This document shows, one piece after another, positions 54,603-64,000 of a stretch of 64,000 nt of DNA; positions within the stretch are counted from its first letter, which is position 1, and every line of letters starts with the position of its first letter. The notes below the pieces were generated by a model. It had not been told where the DNA came from, did not search any database, and worked only from the letters and a program-made list of their open reading frames with translations. The position numbers were made by a program, and so were the translations under genes. The DNA is from Cylindrodendrum hubeiense (Eukaryota; Ascomycota; Sordariomycetes; Hypocreales; Nectriaceae). The DNA is taken from the NCBI GenBank assembly GCA_014621425.1, contig JAANBB010000220.1, positions 1 through 64,000 on the forward strand. Reading direction: 5' to 3'.

Positions 54603-56696
54603 ATGCCTCCACCGAATCCAGACTGGGTCAAGGCCCTCACGCCCTCGGGCCCCCAGGGATCAGAGCTTCTCGCCCAAGAGCGAGCTAAATCCGATCTGAA
54701 TGTGGATCAGCTTGCCACCTTCTTGTTCACAGACGAGGTGCTGGAGAGAAACGCGAAGCTTCTAGAAATCCTCTCATCCAATCCCGTCTTCGACAAGTCG
54801 CAAAACTACTTCCGGGGCAGGAAAGAGAGGCTCGAGGCCGCTCTGGCGAGGGCAAAGGCATTGAGACAGCTATCGGTCCAGCACCAGTGGAGCCAGGAGG
54901 AGTACGAAGCCGCCAATGAGCTCATCAGTGAGCCGACCCCGTACGGGCTACATGCCTTCATGTTCTTGAAGACATTGGAGGAGCAGGGAACGCCGGAACA
55001 GCACAAACTGTTCCTCGAGCCAGCCCAGAACTACAAATACATCGGATGCTACGCGCAAACAGAGCTCGGCCACGGATCCAATGTCCGGGGTCTGGAGACG
55101 ACGGCAACGTGGGATTCCAAGGACAAGACCTTTACCTTACATTCACCCCATCTGACCGCCTCGAAATGGTGGATTGGCTCACTGGGCAAAGCGGCCAACC
55201 ACGCCGTGGTAGTCGCGCAGCTCATCTTGGACGGCAAGCCGTATGGCCCGCACCCATTCTTCGTTCAAATCCGAGATCTCAAAACACACCAACCTCTCCC
55301 CAACGTCCATGTCGGAGATATCGGCCCAAAGTTCGGCTACAACACCATGGACAATGGATTCCTGCTTTTCAACCACGTCAAGATACCCCACGTCAACATG
55401 CTTAGCCGATTCTCCGGCGTAGACCCACAGACGGGAAGATACATCAAGCCTTCCAACCCGGCGCTTGTCTACGGCACGTTGACCTACGTCCGATCGACAA
55501 TTGTCTTCCAGTCAGGATCCGTGCTTGCTCGGGGCGTGACTATAGCCACCCGCTACTGTGCGGTGCGACGCCAGTTCCAAGACCGCGACGCTGCTGAGGG
55601 CGAGTCTGGCGAGAACCAGGTTCTCAACTACACCATGGTGCAGCACCGCATCCTTCCGTTGCTGGCGGCGTCATATGCCTTGTTCTTCACTGGTCGCTCT
55701 ATGATCAATTTATACAAAGCAAACCAGGCAAAGATGGCCCAGCAGCATGCGCGGAGTGGAAGCGATGCTAAGCGACTTCCTGGCCCGGAAGAGCTCAACC
55801 CTGGCAGCGACCTCTTGTCCGATCTCCATGCCATCTCGTGCTCTCTCAAGGCTTTCGCATCCACCACAGCCGCTGAAGGTCTAGAGGTGTGCCGCCGTGC
55901 CTGTGGCGGCCATGGTTACTCGTCCTTCTCCGGCATCGGTAGCTGGTACGCTGACTATCTGCCCACCGTCACATGGGAGGGCGACAACTACATGCTCACT
56001 CAGCAAGTTGCTCGGTATTTACTCAAATCTGCCAGGGCTGTTCTTTCAGGTAAAGCCGCCGACAACAGCATCTCTCGCGTCTTCAATGAGTTTATTCGGA
56101 GGAAGGATGTTGGTGCTGCCTTTGATGTCCTTGGCAACGACCAACATCTTGTCGATGCATTTGCTTGGCGGGTTGCATTTTTGACCTTCGAGGCCCTCAA
56201 GCACAGAGATGAGGACAAGCAGTCTTGGAATAGCCTCCTGATTGACTTTTGGCGTCTCTCCACTGCCTACGCTCAGTACCAGGTGGTCAAGAACTTCTAC
56301 GAGGCGCTCCAAGACGAGACGACAAAGTCCGAGCTCGATCCCAGCACGCTGCCCGTGCTTCGCCAGCTGTTCCAGCTGTTCGCTTTGCACTATTTGACCA
56401 CTCACGCTTCCGAGTTCTTCACCAGCGCCGCCATCACCGTGCGCCAGATCCAGCTTGCACGCACGAAAAGCACGCTGTCTCTCCTTGAACAGATCCGCCC
56501 CCACGCCGTAAGGCTGGTGGACGCATGGAAGTTCCCAGACTGGCAGCTCGACAGCTCATTGGGCCGTTACGATGGTAAGGTGTATGAGGATATGTTCCAC
56601 CGGGCTTCTGAGGTAAACCCACTGAATGATGTGGTGTTTGACCCTTACCCCGACTCCCCGATCTTGTTCCGAGAGGATGTGAAAGCGAAGTTGTAG
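54603..56696 (+). CDS. Acyl-CoA oxidase, peroxisomal beta-oxidation
   Basis: Intronless, 697 residues. The acyl-CoA oxidase N-terminal domain is followed by the FAD-contact region (GCYAQTELGHGSNVRGLETT), the middle beta domain (FGYNTMDNGFLLFNHVKIP) and the catalytic glutamate in TVTWEGDNYML (Glu459); a C-terminal helical domain completes the normal length. The protein ends in AKL, a peroxisomal type-1 targeting signal. It oxidises acyl-CoA to trans-2-enoyl-CoA with release of H2O2, the first step of peroxisomal beta-oxidation. Two CCTCGG sites upstream fit control by fatty-acid regulators FarA/FarB. The divergent alcohol dehydrogenase may handle related aldehydes. Confidence 0.95.
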   Translation: MPPPNPDWVKALTPSGPQGSELLAQERAKSDLNVDQLATFLFTDEVLERNAKLLEILSSNPVFDKSQNYFRGRKERLEAALARAKALRQLSVQHQWSQEEYEAANELISEPTPYGLHAFMFLKTLEEQGTPEQHKLFLEPAQNYKYIGCYAQTELGHGSNVRGLETTATWDSKDKTFTLHSPHLTASKWWIGSLGKAANHAVVVAQLILDGKPYGPHPFFVQIRDLKTHQPLPNVHVGDIGPKFGYNTMDNGFLLFNHVKIPHVNMLSRFSGVDPQTGRYIKPSNPALVYGTLTYVRSTIVFQSGSVLARGVTIATRYCAVRRQFQDRDAAEGESGENQVLNYTMVQHRILPLLAASYALFFTGRSMINLYKANQAKMAQQHARSGSDAKRLPGPEELNPGSDLLSDLHAISCSLKAFASTTAAEGLEVCRRACGGHGYSSFSGIGSWYADYLPTVTWEGDNYMLTQQVARYLLKSARAVLSGKAADNSISRVFNEFIRRKDVGAAFDVLGNDQHLVDAFAWRVAFLTFEALKHRDEDKQSWNSLLIDFWRLSTAYAQYQVVKNFYEALQDETTKSELDPSTLPVLRQLFQLFALHYLTTHASEFFTSAAITVRQIQLARTKSTLSLLEQIRPHAVRLVDAWKFPDWQLDSSLGRYDGKVYEDMFHRASEVNPLNDVVFDPYPDSPILFREDVKAKL

Positions 56697-57238
56697 TTAT
56701 ATCTATAATGATAGAATGTGATAGGCATGTGTACTATTGTGTTAGACTGGCAAGAAGGGTTGGTATGCAGTGGTTGGCTCTGCTAAGAGACATAAATGGC
56801 AGGGTCATTGGGTATTGTTAGAAAGGCATCTGTTTTTGCAAGTTTTCCGAGGGTTTCAGGCCATCAGCCCAGCTGCCAGTAAAGAAAGAAACTTATATCG
56901 TCTACATAATTATTGAACATCGCCCTCGCCAAAGATGTGATCACAGTAACCCAGCCTGCAGCTTGCCAGTTGCTATCAGAGATGTGACGACTCAGCTTAT
57001 CCTGCACAATGTATAGGGTAGGCTGGACGTGGGGTGTAATGATCGAGTGGATCAGGACGTCAAGGTAAGCAATGTTGGTCATGATCTGATAATGTGCAGA
57101 ATGGTAGTTTTATATAACCGGTGTGTTAATAGCTAAGAAGCTTATGGCCCTTGTATCTAATGACAGGGTGAAAGAGAAGTAGTCCTGGAATTATCCCAGT
57201 TGTGGTTACGACGCCCAAACAAAGGCTGTGACCGGATT
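56697..57238. other. Intergenic, convergent 3' ends
   Basis: Between the acyl-CoA oxidase and the CipA-like gene. A 72-codon minus frame at 56864-57082 has no domain. Nothing else seen. Confidence 0.4.
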
Positions 57239-58259
57239 CTAGACCTTGATAACTCTATCCACAGTCGCTTGCACTGTTTCAGTCTCCAGGCCTAGGATGC
57301 CATTAGCAACATCTTTTTCCTTTGTGTAGTCGGCACGCGACCTCGCAGTGTTGCCATAGACGGTGGCGCGAACTAAAATGAAGGCACCATTGAAGTCTCC
57401 CCCGCTCAGCAACTTTCCAGCCTCTGCAATCTGCTCTTCCGTGGTGGTATTGGTTACAGCCCATTTGACTCCAGTTTTCTTCTCCAACGAGGCTAGGATC
57501 TCGTTCTGTGAAGTTTCAACTGAGTATACATAGATGTAGCGGTTGCGTGTCTCCTGATGGTGCTCTAGTGCAGAAACCACGGCGTCGACCAATTGCTTCT
57601 TATTGGTCAGAGTGAATCTCTTATTTCCATCGTCCCAGATAGTGGCAGTGTGCTTTGCGATGTCAAACTCCAAGAATCCAGTTTCAAGACCCTGTTTGTA
57701 GATGTGGTTAGTTCGCAGTTAAGAAAGATGGGGAGTGCCTTGCCAAATGCCTACCCAGTCAAACAATCCACTTGTAGCAATACCCGTCCATGTCAGCCCC
57801 GCAGATTCTTTGGACCGCAGGTAATCGATGACAGCCTTCTTCTGGCCAAAAAGTGGCTGCAGCTGCAAGACAGTCTCATCTTCAACGCTGGCCGAGAATT
57901 CCGAGGGAAGAAAATGCTTCACGCCAGCGAGCAGAGCGGCGTCAACGAGTTTCCGCTGCTCGGTAAACCCGCCAGCGCCCAAAGCCGAAATGACGACATC
58001 TTGACCTTTGAACGCATCAAGAAGATCCACGTCAGTAAAATCAGTCTTGCGCACCGTGACACCAGTTGGGAACACGGCGCTGCTGTCTTGTCGTGAAATG
58101 GCGGTGATGTTGAATTTGGATGAGGCAATGAGGCCGTCGAGAATAATTCTCCCGACAGTGCCGCTGGCCTTGATATACGTGTTAGCGAGAATAGTCCATT
58201 ATGAAGGAGCTTGGCCGACTACTTACACCAACAATCGCAATGTTCTTGAAGAATGACAT
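57239..58259 (-). CDS. NmrA-like/isoflavone-reductase-like oxidoreductase (CipA type)
   Basis: Three exons (58259-58227, 58168-57755, 57691-57239) give 299 residues. The first exon ends in NIAIVG and the splice completes the nucleotide motif GASGTVGR, an arrangement frequent in this family. Further signatures: DVVISALGAGG, VKHFLPSEFS and the C-terminal YIYVYSVETSQNEIL. These atypical SDRs (PCBER/IFR group) bind NADPH and reduce aromatic or phenylpropanoid-like compounds; Aspergillus CipA is a relative. The lysine of the PCBER active site is not clearly identifiable here. The gene diverges from a Zn2Cys6 regulator, which probably controls it. Confidence 0.88.
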
Positions 58260-58678
58260 GTTGGGTTGATAAGTGGTGAGAGGTAGTGTTTAAATGTTTG
58301 CGTCAAGAAATCGTGATCGTATTGGGCTTGTGATAGGACAATCAAAAAGAAGCAGAAGAGAGTAGGCTTTTATACATTTTAGACGCTGATATCTACGACG
58401 ATGTCCTCGTCCTCGTTCAAACCAAAGCCTGATTGATGACTGGGCAATTTGATGACCAACGGCTACACAGTAATGTAATCAAGCCTCCGCTCTAACGAAT
58501 CGGAAGCCGTCAAATTATGGATAAACATTCCGTCCCTCCGCGCTCACCAATTAACGGTCTCTACTCTGTGGAGCACAGGTCCTCCGTCTCCACTGCTCCG
58601 CTCCGCTCCGTCAAGACGCGAATCTTGCTCAGCACATCAACCACTGCCAACCATCTTCGCAGCGTTGCTCCCCTGTTC
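58260..58678. promoter_or_regulatory. Divergent promoter between CipA-like gene and Zn2Cys6 gene
   Basis: About 420 bp shared 5' region. The regulator's frame is open back to ATG 58517, so part could be coding if the upstream start were used. No clear box found. Confidence 0.4.
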
Positions 58679-60713
58679 ATGTCTCGCCGTGCCGCTCCGG
58701 GCAGGTCCTGCCTTGAGTGTCGTCGGCGCAAGATCAAATGCGACCGTTCTTTCCCGTGCACCTATTGCGTCAAGATACGCAACCGGTGTCAGTATCCAGC
58801 GTCTGTCGGCGAAGAATCCGGGTCTCATCGTCGCATTGCCCTTGTTGCTCACAGGGAACATATCGAAGATGCTTTGGAACCTCAGCTTGTGCAATCAACT
58901 TCTTCACCAGGCCCTTGTCAGACACGCGAATGGGGCCCTCTCGAGGTTAGCTCGAATTATACCACTCCCTAGTACATAATATACCTAACCATGAACAGCA
59001 GCAACAACAAAATGACTTACACCATTCACGTTCAAATCATCTCCCATCTCACTCACACCCGGTGCCCCCTTATTCCTTCCTGTTTGAAACCAATTCGTCA
59101 TCACCTCTGACAGCCTTACATCCCCTACCAGCCGTGATACCATTCATATGGCAGACATATCTTGAAGTGGTGGATCCAGTTCTGAAGCTTTTCCATGTTC
59201 CCACCATTCAAGGGCGGATTATGGACTTTGTGCGATGTCCATCGAACCTTGATCAGCCCACAGAATGCTTGCTATTCGCAATTTACTATTCCACGATTGT
59301 GGCCATGCCCCCAGAGACATGCCAAATGAACTTTCATGAGAATAAAGCAGATTTGTTAAAAAAGTATGTTTCTTTCTTCATCTACTAACAGGATAGCTAA
59401 TAATCGATTATCTAAGAAATCGCACAGGAGTAGAGCAATCACTTTCCCGGGCAAATTTCCTTCGATCACGGGATACAACAGTGCTGCAAGCCTTTGTGCT
59501 GTATCTTGTAGATTCAACCGCATTCGAAGAATAAGAACTTGTCTAACGTTTCCCCCAGGCTTTTGCTAGGCATGATCCAACTGGAGCCGACGTGTGCCCG
59601 CTGATTGGACTAGCTGTTGGAAATGCGATGAGGATCGGCGTCGACCACGAAAATAATTCACAAACATTCTCCGCATTTGATGTTGAATTCCGACGACGTC
59701 TCTGGTGGCAAATCTTTGCTTTAGACGTTGGGATTGCACTGGACCATGGAATAGAGCCGATCATCATTGAACCAATGTCCAACGTCGAAAGACCGTCGAG
59801 CATCAATGACATTGACTTGAGTCCGAACATGCTCAAACTACCAGAAAATCGACAGGGAAAGACAGAAATGTTATTCACTCTCATACGCCTTCAAACCATC
59901 AATTTGGCCTCGCGAATATCGCTTACTGGGAGCGCACGCAATTTGCAGCTGACGGAGTCAGAGAAGCTTGAGATGATTACCCGTGTCCAGGAAGACATAG
60001 AGAAGCAATATGTCGCACACTGCGACGTTGGGATACCACTTGATTTTGTTACCATACTCATGACCCGCCTCGCCTTCCTCAAGCTGAAAGCAGTCGTGTG
60101 CAGCCCCCTCACGGACATGACCAAGGGGATTGCATGGAGGCCAGACTATCAAACGCTTTGCCGCGACATCTTGCGGCAGTCATACAGCCTACGGCAATAT
60201 GGCAAAGGCGACCCTCGATGGCTTTGGGCGTATCGGCCCTGCCTTGAATGGGAGGTCTTAGCCTATTGCCTGCTTGAGAATTGTCTATCGCCGGTTTGGG
60301 ATGTAGCTAGAGCGATGATATGGGAACTCATTGAGAAGACCTACAATGACTGGAAGACGGATCCGGAGGTTGTTCAAGATCGCCGTTGGATCCACCTCGG
60401 CTGCCTCCATACTGAAGCGCTGGCCGCGCGGGAAAAGGTGCGATCTTCAACAAGGACTTCCCCAGGGTCTGTAGGAGACGAGAGACCGGCAACCCGGGCA
60501 GGAGAGGAGCATAACATGACTTTACCAAATCTAGAGTCTGTTGCAAACCATACCAACTTGCAAACTACTTCATCTCTGTCATCTGATGAAGAAAATTCAG
60601 AGGCGCCGAACTTGCCCAGCGCTGACACAGCTTGCGCGTGGAGTGCAACTATTCTGAAGCAGTATACGCAGATCATAACACCGGGGCCTGTTAATATTAG
60701 CCTGGGGATATAG
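58679..60713 (+). CDS. Zn2Cys6 fungal-specific transcription factor
   Basis: Four exons (58679-58945, 58999-59363, 59417-59507, 59559-60713) give 625 residues. The zinc cluster is RSCLECRRRKIKCDRSFPCT followed by YCVKIRNRCQYP, at residues 10-37. A middle-homology region runs from PFIWQTYLEVVDPVLKLFH through GVEQSLSRANFL and IGLAVGNAMRIGVDHE to RRRLWWQIFALDVGIALDHG. The second intron needs an AAG acceptor (59414-59416); the ordinary CACAG site 14 bases later would break the frame, and only the AAG choice restores the helix KNRTGVEQSL. ATG 58517 is an alternative in-frame start 54 codons upstream, but family members begin just before the cluster. It diverges from the CipA-like gene. Confidence 0.85.
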
Positions 60714-61159
60714 CATTGGTTGAGAGTTAGTTAGTCCCGTCGATTTATTTGCTAAGGCTATTTCCTTCAATGGTACAAGTGACGTCGCTGTTGCTCTAAA
60801 GGGCACCGAAATTAGGGTATAATAGCCAAAATAAGATGTCAACGTGCTCTAACCTCCAACCATTTGCAACTGAGTCAAATGAGCCGATGGTGATCCCTTT
60901 GCAAAGGTTAAAAAGAATGCAAATTTAATCAATTCAACCTCTGATATTTGATAGCCATATCTCGCAATTCATACGATGCAAACAGCCATCAAACACTGAC
61001 AAAATCCACGATCCGATGAAGATGTTGTTTCACGTCATTTAAGCACGTTGATAATATTGTATGTAGACAAATCAGATTCTATTTCTATATTTATTACAAG
61101 TGAACCCCTTCATTGAAGTCGTAAACGTTTCCTGACATAAATACACATCAAGGTATTCA
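60714..61159. other. Intergenic, convergent 3' ends
   Basis: AT-rich 450 bp between the regulator and the secreted-protein gene. Nothing recognised. Confidence 0.4.
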
Positions 61160-62719
61160 TCACTCAAATACATGCCAAGCTAGATACTCAATCAAAGATT
61201 TAAGAATCGACTTGGACTCTTCTATCGATTTATCATCAGCATCCGGATCACCAACGATGATGGCCCTAATTCGAAAGAAGGAAGCGCAGATCTCGGCGTT
61301 GACAGCCTCAAACGCACTGTAGAGAAGATGATCTGCATCAGTCTCAAGCGGCAGGGTCTGGATGTAAAAGGCCACGCAGCGCTTCTCGGCATCCTTGTCA
61401 CGGACTGTCTCATCTTTAATCGAGTAGTCAATGAAGGCTTCCAGTAGGAATCTAATATCCTTAGCTATATCGTCAACCGAGTTGGTATTATTCAAGATAG
61501 AGAAGATCTTGGGTGTATATCGTTGAACAATTTCATCTGCGACATGACGCCAGTTGTAGAGCGTGATGGGAGCATCGTGTCGTTGTTGGACAATGTTGGA
61601 CATGTATTCTTTGACAGTGGCCAGCTCATCTTCAGTAGTACTCAGAAGTCGAGGGCTCTTCGGGTGCTCGTTGTCCGGGTTCGTGATATTAATCGGGAAG
61701 AAAAATGCCGACATCAAAGATGAGTAGTCAAGGATAGTACGGCCAGGATTGACTGCGCGGAACCGATCTTCCAGGTCCCGACGAGTTCCCGGCATCTCTG
61801 GTCTCCGCGGTTTTCCAGGTTCAGGAAACCAAGGCGGTTGATCCGGGTTTGTGTCGTCCCGCTGCAGTGACTGGACCTGGTCTAATCCATCGAAGAAGTC
61901 ACATTTGATGATCTCGAAGCCTACCCACTCGGTTCGGATAAGCCCCTGCAAATTCCAATCGGCGCATAGCTGGCAGAGATCACGCACGCGATTCTGCTCG
62001 CCGGGGATTCCTGGCAATTCTTCCTCATCATGTGGGGGTCGTCTAGGTGGCCAGCCATGTTCATCTCTCACGCCACGCAAGAGGAAGTCCTGCGAGTCGA
62101 GGACGCCCATGTTGTCTTTGTCGCCGCTCATGCCGTCGACATAGAGAAAACGGAGCGGTCGGGTGGTTCGATAGATGTGCAGCCAGCCGTGTCCGGTCTC
62201 AGGCGACTCGAGGGGCACGTCGTCGGAGTCGGCGAGAGGATCCTGCTTAATGCCCCTCCGCTTAAGGTCTTGGCGTACGCTTTCCACCTCGTCGTTGTTG
62301 TCGTCATTATTGTCGTCATTGCTGTCGTCATGCCCGTGGCCATAGCCGTGGCCTGGGCCATAGCCTGGGCGTCGCGGATGAGGACCAAGCCAATTGGGGC
62401 GAGCAAACATCTCGGCATGCTCAAGCTCATAGGCAAGCCAGTCCAAGGTGGTTGGAGTCGAATTGTGGTTGTTGCCATGATACAGCAAAACATTCTTAGG
62501 GACCGTAGCGAGCATGAACGACATGCCGTTACGATGAGTAACGGCGCCCCATTTTCGAAGCGAATCGAAGACTGCGTTGAAGAGGTGCGGGCCTCGCTGA
62601 GCAGCGACTTCGATGCTCGGTGCCAGCGACTCTGCTATTGAGATCTGGACCAGCGGTGTGGCCGAAGCCAGTGGAATGGGCCCGGCCGCGAGGGCCGCGA
62701 GGAGAACATTCAACTTCAT
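61160..62719 (-). CDS. Secreted fungal protein of unknown function
   Basis: Intronless, 519 residues from ATG 62719 (a TTG four codons upstream is not used). The N-terminus MKLNVLLAALAAGPIPLASA is a clear signal peptide. The mature part reads RGPHLFNAVFDSLRKWGAVT, then NGMSFMLATVPKNVLLYHGN and WLAYELEHAEMFARP, then a low-complexity tract (GHGYGHGHDDSNDDNNDDNN, about residues 128-147) made of imperfect Asp/Asn codon repeats. Next come GWLHIYRTTRPLRFLYVDGM, a Pro/Arg-rich stretch and a C-terminal helical half. The same architecture occurs, as I remember, in uncharacterised secreted proteins of Sordariomycetes. No catalytic motif is recognised. No related neighbour. Confidence 0.82.
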   Translation of the reverse strand: MKLNVLLAALAAGPIPLASATPLVQISIAESLAPSIEVAAQRGPHLFNAVFDSLRKWGAVTHRNGMSFMLATVPKNVLLYHGNNHNSTPTTLDWLAYELEHAEMFARPNWLGPHPRRPGYGPGHGYGHGHDDSNDDNNDDNNDEVESVRQDLKRRGIKQDPLADSDDVPLESPETGHGWLHIYRTTRPLRFLYVDGMSGDKDNMGVLDSQDFLLRGVRDEHGWPPRRPPHDEEELPGIPGEQNRVRDLCQLCADWNLQGLIRTEWVGFEIIKCDFFDGLDQVQSLQRDDTNPDQPPWFPEPGKPRRPEMPGTRRDLEDRFRAVNPGRTILDYSSLMSAFFFPINITNPDNEHPKSPRLLSTTEDELATVKEYMSNIVQQRHDAPITLYNWRHVADEIVQRYTPKIFSILNNTNSVDDIAKDIRFLLEAFIDYSIKDETVRDKDAEKRCVAFYIQTLPLETDADHLLYSAFEAVNAEICASFFRIRAIIVGDPDADDKSIEESKSILKSLIEYLAWHVFE

Positions 62720-63307
62720 TAACGGCAGCAATCGAGCAAAGTGATGGAGGGAGTGGAATAGTGGGGGACCGAATGCATCATGAGCAGGGTTGGGTCAGTA
62801 GAGATTGATAAGGCTGATTCTAATCGACGACGACATGACGCGCGTTCAATGAAGACGACGGGACGCGCGTTCAATACTGCAACCCCACTTTTCCCAACCA
62901 GCTTGTGCAGCACCACTAGCTAGCAAGAGCGGGAACAATTGGATGCTGGACAGCTAGGATTAGCAGCGAGCGTGGTTATATGAGATGTCACGCGTTGATA
63001 TCATCAATATTACAGCTGATTGGGACACTTTCAAGACGGAGATGAACAAGTTATACGACGCGATAAGTGTACTTGCCATCATCTAACACGATATTTACCG
63101 GCGTCTGCGAGGAGCTTTAGATATAACAAGTCAAGGACTAAAAGAGGTGGCGACGAAGGGAGTCTCTGGGTTGCGAATCAATATTGAAGTGTTTAAAGCT
63201 ACTTAAATTCCCCCCTAAAAACGCGTCTATTTCTAGCCAACATATTGCTGGTTTCTAGCCTGTCTAACATTAAGTTTTAGAATTTGTGAACTAGAGATAA
63301 CAGGAAC
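62720..63307. other. Intergenic: promoter of the secreted-protein gene
   Basis: About 590 bp. The repeated gacgcgcgttcaat (two copies near 62836-62873) is notable; it occurs as ga(c)gacgcgcgttcaat with 28-bp spacing. No exon recognised. Confidence 0.45.
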
Positions 63308-64000
63308 CTATGCAGAGTAGGTCTCCCAAGACGAGAAAACATCCGAAAACCAAGGGTCAACGGAAAAGTCCATCGGGACTAAATTCTCAGGTGCGCCAGC
63401 GCCGGCCACAGTCCCAAGCCCGAGACCATTCTGAGCTCCGGGTTCCGTAGCCATAGCCGCACTACTCTCCTCAAACGCCCTCCTCCACACCGGAATCGCA
63501 CTTCTTAATGTCGTTGCACATTTTGAGAAAAAGTCGCTGCCATCACCCTGTAGTCCAACTACGTTGGAAACCGAGCAAAGAACCTCTGCGCCACGTTCCA
63601 GAGTTTGGATCAGATCGACGGCATTTCGTACGGTGGCGCGGTCCCACGCTGGGTCTTCTCTCATGGCAAGACGGTATAGAACGTGCGTGTAATGTCCAAA
63701 TTGTAGCATCAAGGGTAACGGCATTCCGAAAACCTCCTCGGGAGTGAAGGTGAACCAGTTATCCAGGCCCTGCTTGATGGCATGAACACAGGCATGCAAG
63801 CATTCTGTTCTTCCAAACTCGATAAATCCGGGTAATTTCGTCGGGTGGTCTGTGTTGTAAAGGGGCAAGTGATTGATCATCATGCAAGTATCAAAGAGAT
63901 ATGACTGGATAGTCTCTGCTCGGGCACGTTAATCATCTCTAGTCCGCGAGTAATGAACAAGGGCTACATACTATTTTTCGAAAGTTCTGGTCCAAGCGAA
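63308..64000 (-). CDS. Fungal transcription-factor-type protein, 3' part (runs off the window)
   Basis: The terminal exon 63915-63308 and a 56-bp intron (63916-63971; GTATGT to GAGCAG) are visible, with a few codons of the preceding exon at 63972-64000. The protein end reads SYLFDTCMMINHLPLY, LPLMLQFGHYTHVLYRLAMR, NAVDLIQTLERGAEVLCS and the acidic close MDFSVDPWFSDVFSSWE, the usual C-terminal pattern of Zn2Cys6 regulators in this group. The zinc cluster would lie outside the window, so the family call is inferred from this tail. No defect seen. Confidence 0.7.

Noticed and set aside
58517..58678. N-terminal extension of the second Zn2Cys6 regulator
   Set aside because: In-frame ATG 58517 exists, but family members start just before the zinc cluster; kept only as an alternative.
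59366..59569. Frameshift in the second Zn2Cys6 regulator
   Set aside because: An apparent phase break between exons 2 and 3 disappears if the acceptor at 59416 is used.
1..64000. tRNA, rRNA, CRISPR, transposase or reverse transcriptase
   Set aside because: None recognised by eye on either strand; no B-box-like tRNA core, no spaced identical repeats of CRISPR type and no mobile-element protein motif. A dedicated scan was not possible.

Overview
The window is nuclear DNA of a filamentous ascomycete. Short GT-AG introns of about 44-145 bp carry CTAAC-like branch sites. The protein families point the same way: Zn2Cys6 regulators, NmrA-like proteins, a NACHT STAND protein, a GH72 glucanosyltransferase and a myosin-like-headed chitin synthase. 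Sordariomycetes, probably Hypocreales, is my best guess; genus is not determined. All exon structures were built by hand from splice signals, reading phase and family resemblance.

Layout. 1-8.9 kb: the 5' part of a DUF3292 membrane protein, then two NmrA-like genes flanking a Zn2Cys6 regulator, with a divergent atypical SDR. 9.3-12.5 kb: one long minus-strand frame coding a NACHT/STAND protein, broken by five in-frame stops and no frameshift (pseudogene; RIP-like transitions suspected). 14-24 kb: a C2H2 zinc-finger protein, a 1354-residue protein of unknown function and an amino-acid transporter. 24.3-30.3 kb: a carbohydrate-use block in which a sugar transporter and a GH88 hydrolase are both 5'-truncated and meet at a TTAGGG telomere-like repeat, next to an apparently intact GH3 hydrolase and a classical SDR. 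30.9-33.8 kb: a flavin monooxygenase divergent from an NTF2-like membrane protein, with CRE palindromes in the shared promoter. 35.4-37.1 kb: a GPI-anchored GH72 enzyme. 37-41.6 kb: gene-poor, with a small bHLH gene, a diverged direct repeat and a fragment of a membrane/RGS-type protein. 42-47.4 kb: a class VII-like chitin synthase. 49-60.7 kb: nitrilase, Zn2Cys6 regulator, CAD-type alcohol dehydrogenase, peroxisomal acyl-CoA oxidase, CipA-like NmrA protein and a second Zn2Cys6 regulator. 61-64 kb: a secreted protein of unknown function and the 3' end of another regulator.

How the genes fit together. Housekeeping or cell-wall genes (GH72, chitin synthase, DUF3292, the 1354-residue protein) alternate with accessory islands of oxidoreductases, each with its own local Zn2Cys6 regulator. 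The most informative places are the lesions: the stop-riddled NLR, the telomere-repeat junction joining two beheaded genes, and a chitin synthase lacking its usual head-to-head partner.
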